Shown here in pieces: positions 1-5,242 of a stretch of DNA of 6,382 bases. Within the stretch, counting starts at the first letter, position 1; the number at the start of each line of letters is the position of its first letter. This DNA comes from Burkholderiales bacterium (lineage in GTDB: Bacteria; Pseudomonadota; Gammaproteobacteria; Burkholderiales; Burkholderiaceae_D). The position numbers and the translations under genes were made by a program. Under the pieces are notes generated by a model. That model was not told the origin of the DNA and made no database searches. It was given only the letters and a program-made list of their open reading frames with translations. Location: NCBI GenBank assembly GCA_028868455.1, contig JAGWUK010000182.1, positions 1 to 6,382 on the forward strand, read 5' to 3'.

Positions 1-156
1 CAAATCGTCACCGCCTTCTTTTTGCAAGCGCACACCGCCACGCGCCAGAAACTGGCCGCCAAATTGCGCCACGCTGGCAGTCGACAGCGGTCGGTAATCG
101 GCATAACCATCGGGATTGGTCACCTGAATTTCGGCAACGACGTAAGCTTTAGGCAT
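1..156 (-). CDS. DUF1330 family protein, N-terminal part (runs off left edge)
   Basis: Fifty-two codons are visible, starting MPKAYVVAEIQVTNPDGYAD. This opening beta strand followed by an N/D-P-x-x-Y segment, then a Y-R-P-L-x-x-x-S-V-x-x-F-G-G-x-F-L-x-R-G-G run, is typical of DUF1330, a small (about 95 aa) ferredoxin-like alpha/beta fold related to the dimeric alpha-beta barrel proteins. The C-terminal half lies outside the window. The start at 156 is supported by an AAGGA ribosome binding site about 7 bases upstream. It follows the nitronate-monooxygenase-like gene on the same strand after 92 bp, so it may be co-transcribed, although a strong hairpin lies in the gap. The biochemical role of the family is not established; no catalytic residue can be named here. 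Confidence 0.85.
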   Translation of the reverse strand, partial: MPKAYVVAEIQVTNPDGYADYRPLSTASVAQFGGQFLARGGVRLQKEGGDDL

Positions 157-207
157 CTTCATTCCTTAAAGAGAGGGCACGCAAAAACGGCGCGTCAGTT
201 GAAATCG

Positions 208-230
208 GCACCGGATACCCCATCCGGTGC
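208..230 (-). terminator. Hairpin between the NMO-like and DUF1330 genes
   Basis: A perfect 9-bp inverted repeat, GCACCGGAT and ATCCGGTGC, flanks a 5-base loop at 217-221. It begins 19 bp after the stop codon of the nitronate-monooxygenase-like gene on the minus strand. The stem is GC-rich and strong, but on the minus strand it is followed only by CGATTTC, so the T-run of a standard intrinsic terminator is missing. It may be a weak or partial terminator, or an mRNA-stabilising 3' structure that lowers expression of DUF1330 relative to the upstream gene. The hairpin is seen; its function is inferred. Confidence 0.45.
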
Positions 231-248
231 GAACTGCCCTTATTGTAA

Positions 249-1226
249 TCAGGCAGCGAGCAGGCGAGCTTTTGCCGCGACATATTCGTCTGTCATGCGT
301 GCGACCACTTCTGCCACGGTCGGCGCATCGTGCATCAGGCCGACGCCCTGACCTGCACCCCAAATATCGCGCCATGCTTTGGCTTTGCTGCCGCCACCGG
401 AGCCAAAATCCATTTTAGATTTGTCTGCGACAGGCAGGTTGTCTGGATCGAGTCCGGCTGCCACGATGGATTTTTTCAGATAATTACCATGCACACCGGT
501 AAACAGATTGGTGTACACGATATCAGCGGCGGTCGAGTCGATGATGGCCTGACGATAAGCCTCGTCCACATTGGACTCTGGCGTCGCCAGCCAGCGCGAG
601 CCAATGTAAGCAAAGTCAGCACCCATCGCCTGTGCGGCCAGAATGGCGTCGCCAGTGGCAATTGAGCCGGACAAGGCGATCGGACCTTTGAAGAATTTGC
701 GCACTTCGCCGACCAGAGCAAACGGCGATAAACCACCGGCATGACCACCGGCACCTGCTGCGACCAGGATCAGACCGTCAACCCCGGCTTCCAGTGCCTT
801 TTGTGCATGGCGAATCGAGATCACATCATGCAACACAATGCCGCCATAGCTATGTATCGCGTCCAGCATTTCCTTCGGAGGCGCGCGCAGGCTGGAAATG
901 ATGATAGGTACCTGATGTTTGACGCAGACTTCCACATCATGCGCGAGCCTGTCATTGGACTGATGCACGATCTGATTGACCGCGATCGGCCCGATTTTGG
1001 CATCAGGATGCGCTTCTTTGTACGCAGCCAGCTCATTTTCCAAATCAGTCAGCCAGGTATCGAGCAACTCGGCAGGGCGGGCATTCAGTGCGGGGAAAGA
1101 GCCAACAATACCGGCTTTACATTGCGCCGCAACGAGTTTGGGGCCACTGGCAATAAACAATGGGGAGCCGATCACCGGCAGGGCAAGGTTTTGCAAAGCT
1201 TTGGGTAAATGGGAAGTGCTGGTCAT
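249..1226 (-). CDS. Nitronate monooxygenase-like FMN-dependent enzyme (NPD family)
   Basis: The 325-aa product has the TIM-barrel layout of the 2-nitropropane dioxygenase/nitronate monooxygenase family, which also includes the enoyl-ACP reductase FabK. Seen: an N-terminal P-V-I-G-S-P-L strand (17-22), A-V-N-Q (82-85), the glycine-rich A-A-G-A-G-G-H-A-G-G loop (156-165) with the conserved His162, and the FMN-phosphate region with L-S-G-S-I-A-T-G (185-192) and G-A-D-F-A-Y-I-G-S-R (202-211). Length fits the family (about 310-350 aa). The start at 1226 is backed by CAGGACT directly upstream. The loop is of the AGAGGHAGG type, unlike the DGFECAGHPGED loop of PA1024-like class I enzymes, so true nitronate oxidation is not assured. 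Other roles in the family include enoyl reduction and NADH:quinone reduction. It is divergent from the TetR gene, which is the likely regulator. Confidence 0.85.
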   Translation of the reverse strand: MTSTSHLPKALQNLALPVIGSPLFIASGPKLVAAQCKAGIVGSFPALNARPAELLDTWLTDLENELAAYKEAHPDAKIGPIAVNQIVHQSNDRLAHDVEVCVKHQVPIIISSLRAPPKEMLDAIHSYGGIVLHDVISIRHAQKALEAGVDGLILVAAGAGGHAGGLSPFALVGEVRKFFKGPIALSGSIATGDAILAAQAMGADFAYIGSRWLATPESNVDEAYRQAIIDSTAADIVYTNLFTGVHGNYLKKSIVAAGLDPDNLPVADKSKMDFGSGGGSKAKAWRDIWGAGQGVGLMHDAPTVAEVVARMTDEYVAAKARLLAA

Positions 1227-1255
1227 AGTCCTGTCTCTCTGTGGTGGGTGTTTTT

Positions 1256-1284
1256 TTGGAAAAATTGCATAAGACTGATATGAT
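1256..1284 (+). promoter_or_regulatory. Sigma70-type promoter of the TetR gene
   Basis: TTGGAA at 1256-1261 (4 of 6 to the -35 consensus) and TATGAT at 1279-1284 (5 of 6 to the -10 consensus) are separated by exactly 17 bp. Transcription would begin near 1291, about 34 bases before the TetR start codon. The -10 box lies inside the inverted repeat at 1275-1292. No equally good promoter was found for the divergent minus-strand gene in the same gap. Confidence 0.6.
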
Positions 1285-1292
1285 GTTATCAG
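1275..1292. promoter_or_regulatory. Probable TetR-family operator (inverted repeat)
   Basis: CTGATA (1275-1280) and TATCAG (1287-1292) form a perfect 6-bp inverted repeat with a 6-bp spacer, 18 bp in all, a common size for TetR-family operators. It lies in the divergent gap next to a TetR-family gene and covers the -10 box of that gene's promoter. Binding would therefore block repressor transcription and, being central in the gap, could also control the minus-strand NMO-like gene. The repeat is seen; the assignment as operator is inferred from position. Confidence 0.55.
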
Positions 1293-1324
1293 AAAAAACG
1301 TTGTTTTTCACATCCTGATTTCTC

Positions 1325-1987
1325 ATGATCACCAAACCTAAAGTCATTGATTTCCGCCAGGGCCAGGAGGCACTTCGCGATTCGCTGCGTCAGGGCATGC
1401 TGGATGCTGCCAGCAGCCTTTTGCATGAAGAAGGCGCCGCAGCACTGACCGTGCGCAAAGTGGCAGAAGCCGTCAACTGCTCAACCACGTTGTTGTATTC
1501 CATTTTTGGCGGCAAAGACGGCTTATCCAATGCGCTGTATCTGGAAGGATTTGCGCGGCTCAAGCAAGAATTGGCAGACTATGAAGCCAGCCTGCCGCCA
1601 GAACAAAAAGCCAGTGGCATCGACCGCATCTGGATGTACGCCAATAACTATCACAACTACGCACGCCGTTATCCCAGCTATTACATGGTGATGTTTGGCG
1701 ATGCCATCGCCGGTTTTGTGCCGCCGCTGGAATCACGTGTAGCGGCCTGGGAATCGTTTACGCCGCTGATCGCCGAGTTTGAAACATGCATGCAGGAAGG
1801 AAGTTTGCCCGCCTCCAGCGCCAGCGCTGCGGCACGGTTATTGTGGGCGGCGATGCACGGCGTGATCAGTCTGGAACTCAAAGGTTTTTATCTCAAAAAA
1901 GAACACCCTGACGAGCTGTACCGTGCCGCAGTGCGTGCCGTTTTATATTCACTCAAACATCCCGAAGATCAACAGGAGCTGTCATGA
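1325..1987 (+). CDS. TetR/AcrR family transcriptional regulator with WHG-type C-terminal domain
   Basis: The 220-aa protein has a TetR_N helix-turn-helix near residues 22-68: G-M-L-D-A-A-S-S-L-L, then L-T-V-R-K-V-A-E-A-V (41-50) and the recognition-helix segment ending in L-L-Y-S-I-F-G-G-K-D-G-L (56-67). The C-terminal ligand domain carries W174-A-A-M-H178-G179, the W..HG signature of the TetR_C_33/WHG domain. Length is normal for TetR. The start at 1325 has no clear Shine-Dalgarno site in front; an AGGAGG at 1366-1371 is inside the gene and has no start codon at the right distance, so 1325 is kept. It overlaps the dienoyl-CoA isomerase-like gene by ATGA and faces away from the NMO-like gene. 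It likely represses both units, with an acyl-CoA or fatty-acid derivative as a guessed inducer. Confidence 0.92.
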   Translation: MITKPKVIDFRQGQEALRDSLRQGMLDAASSLLHEEGAAALTVRKVAEAVNCSTTLLYSIFGGKDGLSNALYLEGFARLKQELADYEASLPPEQKASGIDRIWMYANNYHNYARRYPSYYMVMFGDAIAGFVPPLESRVAAWESFTPLIAEFETCMQEGSLPASSASAAARLLWAAMHGVISLELKGFYLKKEHPDELYRAAVRAVLYSLKHPEDQQELS

Positions 1988-2838
1988 CTTATCAGTGTTT
2001 CGATTTCAGTATCAACGACAAAATTGCCCATTTGCGCTTTAATCGTCCGGACAGCATGAACACAATGCAGCCGGTGTTTTTCCGCGAACTGGTCGATATT
2101 CTGAGCATGCTGCAACGCGAAGCTGCAGCCCGTGTGCTGGTCATTTCATCGACTGGCAAACACTTTACGGCAGGCATGGCGCTCGATGTGTTTGCCGGTG
2201 GCGGCATCACGCTGGATGACAGCAATGCCATTGGCCGCGCCAATATCACGCTGGTGCTGCAAGACATGCATCAGTCGTTCAATCTGATCGAACAACTGCG
2301 CATGCCGGTCATTACGGCGATCCACGGTGGCTGCATCGGCGGTGGTGTGGATCTGATCTGCGCCAGCGATATCCGGCTGGGTACGAGTGATGCATTTTTC
2401 TGCATCCAGGAAATCAATATCGGCATGACCGCCGACCTCGGCACCTTGCAGCGCTTGCCCAAGCTGATACCGGAAGGCATTGTGCATGAAATGGCGTATA
2501 CCGGACGCCGGCTGGCTGCGCAAAAAGCCCTGGCCGTCGGCCTGCTCAACGAGGTGTTTGAAACACGGGAAGCGATGCTGGAAGAAGCGCTGCGCATGGC
2601 CACCGAAATCGCCAGCAAGCCGCCCGTGGCAATCTGGGGCAGCAAGCAGGCGATCCACTATGCGCGCGACCATTCGACGCACGATGCGCTGCAACAAATG
2701 GGCTGGCTGCAATCCGGCATCTGGCAAAGCAGTAATCTGATGGAAGCCTTTATGGCCAAGCAACAAGGCCGCGCCACACAGTTTGGCGACTTGGCACCGA
2801 TGCAGCCGTTTGCCGATGCGCCTTATCATCTGAAATAA
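1984..2838 (+). CDS. Enoyl-CoA hydratase/isomerase family protein, probable delta3,5-delta2,4-dienoyl-CoA isomerase
   Basis: This 284-aa crotonase-fold protein has the oxyanion-hole segments H-F-T-A-G-M (60-65) and H-G-G-C-I-G-G-G-V-D-L (114-124). It matches the ECH1-type isomerase signature strongly in I-Q-E-I-N-I-G-M-T-A-D-L-G-T-L-Q-R-L-P-K (141-160). Asp123, Glu143 and Asp151 have the same spacing (+20, +8) as the catalytic Asp176, Glu196 and Asp204 known from rat dienoyl-CoA isomerase. The reaction would shift 3,5-dienoyl-CoA to 2,4-dienoyl-CoA in beta-oxidation of unsaturated fatty acids with odd-numbered double bonds. An AGGAG at 1974-1978 precedes the start, which overlaps the TetR stop as ATGA, so translation is likely coupled. 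A general enoyl-CoA hydratase is the alternative; the second acidic pair argues for the isomerase. Confidence 0.88.
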   Translation: MTYQCFDFSINDKIAHLRFNRPDSMNTMQPVFFRELVDILSMLQREAAARVLVISSTGKHFTAGMALDVFAGGGITLDDSNAIGRANITLVLQDMHQSFNLIEQLRMPVITAIHGGCIGGGVDLICASDIRLGTSDAFFCIQEINIGMTADLGTLQRLPKLIPEGIVHEMAYTGRRLAAQKALAVGLLNEVFETREAMLEEALRMATEIASKPPVAIWGSKQAIHYARDHSTHDALQQMGWLQSGIWQSSNLMEAFMAKQQGRATQFGDLAPMQPFADAPYHLK

Positions 2839-2853
2839 GCACAGGCACAAAAA

Positions 2854-2872
2854 GGCCGGCACGCGCCCGGCC
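2854..2872 (-). terminator. GC-rich hairpin after the dienoyl-CoA isomerase gene
   Basis: GGCCGG (2854-2859) and CCGGCC (2867-2872) form a perfect 6-bp stem with a 7-base loop, 15 bp after the stop codon at 2838. The A-run at 2849-2853 lies upstream on the plus strand, so a T-run follows the stem only on the minus strand. As an intrinsic terminator it is therefore correctly built for leftward transcription, not for the gene it follows. It could stop antisense transcripts entering the isomerase gene, or act as a simple 3' stabilising hairpin for the plus-strand mRNA. Confidence 0.4.
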
Positions 2873-2901
2873 GGCAGACTTGATCTTCAACAAACTGCCG
2901 G
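2871..2901. repeat. Second inverted repeat sharing bases with the preceding hairpin
   Basis: CCGGCAG (2871-2877) and CTGCCGG (2895-2901) are perfect 7-bp complements around a 17-base loop. The left arm shares CC (2871-2872) with the right arm of the hairpin at 2854-2872, so the two stems compete at that edge. No T-run follows on the plus strand. The role is unknown. Confidence 0.35.
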
Positions 2902-2933
2902 TCCGAATTTACGCGCACCGGGGTTGGGCTCGT

Positions 2934-2948
2934 TATAGTGCATTGCAC
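2934..2948 (+). promoter_or_regulatory. Possible -10 box and palindrome ahead of the AhpD-like gene
   Basis: TATAGT at 2934-2939 is a 5-of-6 -10 box, about 40 bases before the AhpD-like start codon. No good -35 box is found at 16-18 bp; TTTACG at 2908-2913 is 20 bp away. Overlapping the -10 box is an 11-bp perfect palindrome, GTGCA-T-TGCAC (2938-2948), which could be an operator. Both calls are tentative. Confidence 0.35.
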
Positions 2949-2979
2949 GGCAGTTCAACATCTCACCCCCGGAGACATC

Positions 2980-3333
2980 ATGAGCAAAAACTATCGCGAT
3001 ATCACGCAGTCGATTTCCGCTTCGCTGGCCAAATTGCGGACTGACACGCCGGATGTCATGAAGGCGTTTTCCATGCTGGCGCAAGCGGCCTGCAAGGATG
3101 GGGCGCTGGATAAAAAAACCAAGGAATTGATCGCGCTGGCGATCGGCATTTCTGCGCATTGCGATGGCTGCATCGGCTTTCATGTGCAGGCGCTGATCAA
3201 ACTGGGCACGACGCGTGCCGAGCTGGAAGAAATGCTGGCAATGACGGTGTATATGGGCGGCGGACCATCGCTGATGTACGCGGCCGATGCGCTGACGGCG
3301 TTTGAAGAGCTGTCCGCCAGCGCGCCAGTCTGA
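2980..3333 (+). CDS. AhpD-like / carboxymuconolactone decarboxylase family protein
   Basis: The 117-aa product belongs to the all-helical CMD/AhpD superfamily. The alkylhydroperoxidase-type active site is complete: Glu49, Cys61-D-G-Cys64 and His68 in K-E-L-I-A-L-A-I-G-I-S-A-H-C-D-G-C-I-G-F-H. Spacing from Glu to the first Cys (12) and from the second Cys to His (4) equals that of Mycobacterium AhpD (E118, C130, C133, H137). A thiol-disulfide or peroxidase-linked role in the cytosol is thus plausible; the physiological partner is unknown and no AhpC is nearby. An in-frame ATG exists upstream at 2938, but it lies on the likely -10 box, whereas GGAGA at 2971-2975 is well placed for the ATG at 2980, so that start is chosen. 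The stop codon lies 2 bp from the stop of the convergent MBL gene. Confidence 0.9.
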   Translation: MSKNYRDITQSISASLAKLRTDTPDVMKAFSMLAQAACKDGALDKKTKELIALAIGISAHCDGCIGFHVQALIKLGTTRAELEEMLAMTVYMGGGPSLMYAADALTAFEELSASAPV

Positions 3334-3335
3334 TT

Positions 3336-4241
3336 TTAGCGACCGTTAAACAGGATATCGCCTTCCAGATGTGCCGCACCGGCGCGCACCAGTTCGTCTG
3401 CCAGTTGTACCATTAATGCGTCCAGTGGCATGTCCAGTTGTGCGGCGGCGGCCTGCATCAGGCGGTTGTTGCCAAGTTGCTGACAGACATTGGCAAGCGA
3501 GAGCTGCTGCGTATCGAGCAACAAAAACGCCAGCATCACTTTCAGGGCATTGCGGGCATTGCGCTTGGGATCAGTGGACAGATAATCGAGTCGGCTCTGA
3601 GCGCGCGCCAGGGCGCCTTGTACATCGCTAAACGGCGCGCCGTGCCCAGGAATGACCGTGCGCACGTCCAGCTCGCGAATGCATTGCAGAATCGCGGCTT
3701 GCTCGGCAAATCCGGACTCGCCTTCCAGCTCAGGAAAAATCACGCCGAAGCCGTTTTCCCATAAGGCATCGGCAGAAATCAGGATTGCCTCTTGTGCGCA
3801 ATACAGCACCATGGAATGCGGATCGTGCCCGGGTGCCGCAATGACTTGCCAAGGCAGGCCGCCGAGTTGCAGGCTATCGCCATGATCGATGCTGCCATCG
3901 AAATGAAAGCGTTCGCATTGCTGGCCAGTGGCGCGATACGGCAGGCGCGCTTCGTCCCAGACCGACACCGCGTCCACATCGGCGACGGGGATCAGCGTGC
4001 GGCAGCCGTAGTGGCTTTGCAGAAGCGCATTGCCGCCGCAATGGTCGGAATGCAAATGGGTGTTGACCAGCAAATCCAGTCCGCGCCCTCGTAAGGCGTG
4101 CTGCGCCAGCGCCAGCGTTTGCGGTGCATGGGTCTGGTAGCCGCTATCCACCAGCGCGGTGTGCGCGTCGTCGATGAACAAAATATTGTTGGACGACAGC
4201 CAGCCGCGCTCAAACACCTGCATGCTTGCCGGTAAATTCAT
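3336..4241 (-). CDS. Metallo-beta-lactamase-fold hydrolase
   Basis: The 301-aa protein has the full MBL metal-binding set: T-H62-L-H64-S-D66-H67-C-G-G, G-H139-D-P-H-S, S-A-D158-A-L and P-G-H200-G, enough for a dinuclear zinc or iron site. After about residue 215 a helical C-terminal domain follows, as in LACTB2- and RNase Z-like or glyoxalase II-like thioesterases. Hydrolysis of a thioester (glutathione or CoA) or of a lactone are the leading family options; the substrate is not deducible. No signal peptide is seen, so it is likely cytosolic. The start at 4241 has CCGGAGAG upstream and overlaps the stop of the HCCA-isomerase-like gene as ATGA, a translationally coupled arrangement. No terminator fits between its stop and the AhpD-like stop 2 bp away. 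Confidence 0.9.
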   Translation of the reverse strand: MNLPASMQVFERGWLSSNNILFIDDAHTALVDSGYQTHAPQTLALAQHALRGRGLDLLVNTHLHSDHCGGNALLQSHYGCRTLIPVADVDAVSVWDEARLPYRATGQQCERFHFDGSIDHGDSLQLGGLPWQVIAAPGHDPHSMVLYCAQEAILISADALWENGFGVIFPELEGESGFAEQAAILQCIRELDVRTVIPGHGAPFSDVQGALARAQSRLDYLSTDPKRNARNALKVMLAFLLLDTQQLSLANVCQQLGNNRLMQAAAAQLDMPLDALMVQLADELVRAGAAHLEGDILFNGR

Positions 4242-4879
4242 GCAGATCTCTCCGGCACTTTGCGCTGCTGACCATTCGGCATTTGCTGCGCGGCGCGCAA
4301 AGCGTCGGAATCAAAAAATGCATCGCCGTTCAGGTAGGCCTGCAACATGGACGTGCCGTCGAGCCCCCAGAAACAGCGTCCATCGACGACGGCGGTCGGC
4401 ACGCCAAAAACGCGCGCGGCAATCGCGTCTTCGCCATTTTTGCGCAAGGCGTTTTTGACTTCCGGCGTATCGAGCATATCGCGGGAGACATACAATTCGT
4501 CGAGTAAAGCTTGCCAGTGTTCAGACTCGGACGGGATATGCCCTTCGCGCCAGACGAAGCGGAACAAGCGCTGCACCACCTCGGGTGTGCAATCCAGTGC
4601 AAGGCACAGGCGCAGCAAGGGCAAAGGGTTAAACGGATGTTCCGGCGGCATGCACATCGGTATGCCGTGGTGATGCGCCAGCCACGCACAATGCTCGAAG
4701 GTCCACTGGCGCTTCGGCGGAATCTCGGCTGGCCCCTTGTTTTCCCAGTGATTCAGCAAACCGGCGAACAACAATGGCCGATAGCGTATCGTCTCCACGC
4801 CTTGCAGTTGCTCCAGCATTTCGCTTTGCAAATAGGCGAAAGGGGATATGAAATCGAAATACCAGTCCATCTGCTTCAT
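4238..4879 (-). CDS. 2-hydroxychromene-2-carboxylate isomerase-like protein (DsbA / kappa-GST fold)
   Basis: The 213-aa protein starts M-K-Q-M-D-W-Y-F-D-F-I-S-P-F-A-Y, in which Ser12 of D-F-I-S-P-F corresponds to the catalytic serine (Ser11) of HCCA isomerase that activates glutathione. G-L-L-N-H-W-E-N-K-G-P (40-50), the cis-proline motif F-G-V-P161 and F-W-G-L-D (170-174) also fit the family. No CxxC is present, so it is not a disulfide oxidoreductase. HCCA isomerase acts with glutathione in naphthalene degradation, but no ring-cleavage genes are in view, so the substrate is open; related proteins occur outside aromatic pathways. A GTG at 4900 would add 7 residues, but AGGAG lies within that extension, 7 bases before the ATG at 4879. 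It is the first gene of an operon with the MBL hydrolase. Confidence 0.87.
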   Translation of the reverse strand: MKQMDWYFDFISPFAYLQSEMLEQLQGVETIRYRPLLFAGLLNHWENKGPAEIPPKRQWTFEHCAWLAHHHGIPMCMPPEHPFNPLPLLRLCLALDCTPEVVQRLFRFVWREGHIPSESEHWQALLDELYVSRDMLDTPEVKNALRKNGEDAIAARVFGVPTAVVDGRCFWGLDGTSMLQAYLNGDAFFDSDALRAAQQMPNGQQRKVPERSA

Positions 4880-4886
4880 CGCTCTT

Positions 4887-4891
4887 CTCCT
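4887..4891 (-). promoter_or_regulatory. Ribosome binding site that fixes the HCCA-isomerase-like start
   Basis: AGGAG on the minus strand stands 7 bases before the ATG at 4879. It sits inside the codons that would be read if the upstream GTG at 4900 were used, so it favours the shorter 213-aa product. Confidence 0.7.
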
Positions 4892-4950
4892 GCTCAGCAC
4901 GCTGTGATCGCTAGGACCTGACGCACTGGATTTAAATTAGAAACAAGGGG

Positions 4951-4981
4951 AGTATATGCAAAAACATGGCATATACCGCAA
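4951..4981 (-). promoter_or_regulatory. Putative promoter of the HCCA-isomerase/MBL operon with dyad in the spacer
   Basis: On the minus strand, TATACT (4956-4951) is a 5-of-6 -10 box and TTGCGG (4981-4976) a weak -35 box, 19 bp apart. Between them is an inverted repeat, GTATATGC and GCATATAC (outer limits 4952-4976), with 8-bp perfect arms and a 9-base centre. A long spacer with a central dyad is the layout of promoters activated by MerR-type regulators, but no such gene is in the window. The start site would be near 4944, leaving a leader of about 65 bases. Confidence 0.45.
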
Positions 4982-4998
4982 TATTTACCTGCGCTTTT

Positions 4999-5019
4999 AA
5001 AAATACTCCCTGGGAGTAT
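4999..5019 (-). terminator. Intrinsic terminator after the DUF1289 gene
   Basis: On the minus strand ATACTCCC-A-GGGAGTAT (5019-5003) is a perfect 8-bp inverted repeat, folding as a 7-bp stem with a CAG loop. It is followed by four more T residues (5002-4999), making a run of five T. It begins 7 bp after the DUF1289 stop codon, the right place to end the YbaK-DUF1289 transcript. The stem is short and moderate in GC content. Confidence 0.65.
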
Positions 5020-5026
5020 AACCAGA

Positions 5027-5242
5027 TTACGGCAACATGCGCTCGTGCACGGCGTGCCAGATCGCCAATTTCTGCTGGTTACCCGCCTTGCTCCAGCAAA
5101 TGATTTCGTCGATATTGCGATAACAACCGCTGCACAGGCCGCTGCGCTCATCCATGCGGCACACGTTGATGCACGGCGAAGGAACGACCGCGCCGGGCGT
5201 ATCGACAAAATGGGCGGCATCAAACTCCAGCAGGATACTCAT
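5027..5242 (-). CDS. DUF1289 domain protein (four-cysteine)
   Basis: The 71-aa product carries the DUF1289 signature S-P-C24-I-N-V-C28-R-M-D then G-L-C37-S-G-C40-Y-R-N-I-D-E-I, followed by W50-S and a C-terminal W-H-A-V-H-E-R helix. Cys24, Cys28, Cys37 and Cys40 could bind a zinc ion or an iron-sulfur cluster. The family has no firmly established function. Its N-terminal 20 residues are a variable extension. The ATG at 5242 overlaps the stop of the YbaK/ProX-type gene as ATGA and has no Shine-Dalgarno site of its own, so translation probably depends on the upstream gene. A terminator-like hairpin follows. Confidence 0.88.
   Translation of the reverse strand: MSILLEFDAAHFVDTPGAVVPSPCINVCRMDERSGLCSGCYRNIDEIICWSKAGNQQKLAIWHAVHERMLP

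Noticed and set aside
741..1208. Plus-strand reading frame of 155 codons
   Set aside because: It is antisense to the NMO-like gene, whose FMN-binding motifs are intact; no domain or ribosome binding site supports it.
2146..2862. Minus-strand reading frame of 238 codons opposite the dienoyl-CoA isomerase gene
   Set aside because: Its product is rich in Arg, His, Gln and Cys with no recognisable domain, while the plus-strand gene has complete catalytic motifs; it is an antisense shadow.
2938..2979. N-terminal extension of the AhpD-like protein from the ATG at 2938
   Set aside because: The 14 added residues do not fit the family, the ATG overlaps the likely -10 box, and the good ribosome binding site GGAGA points to 2980.
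4880..4900. N-terminal extension of the HCCA-isomerase-like protein from GTG at 4900
   Set aside because: The added residues are encoded by the Shine-Dalgarno region itself; the ATG at 4879 gives the normal family N-terminus.
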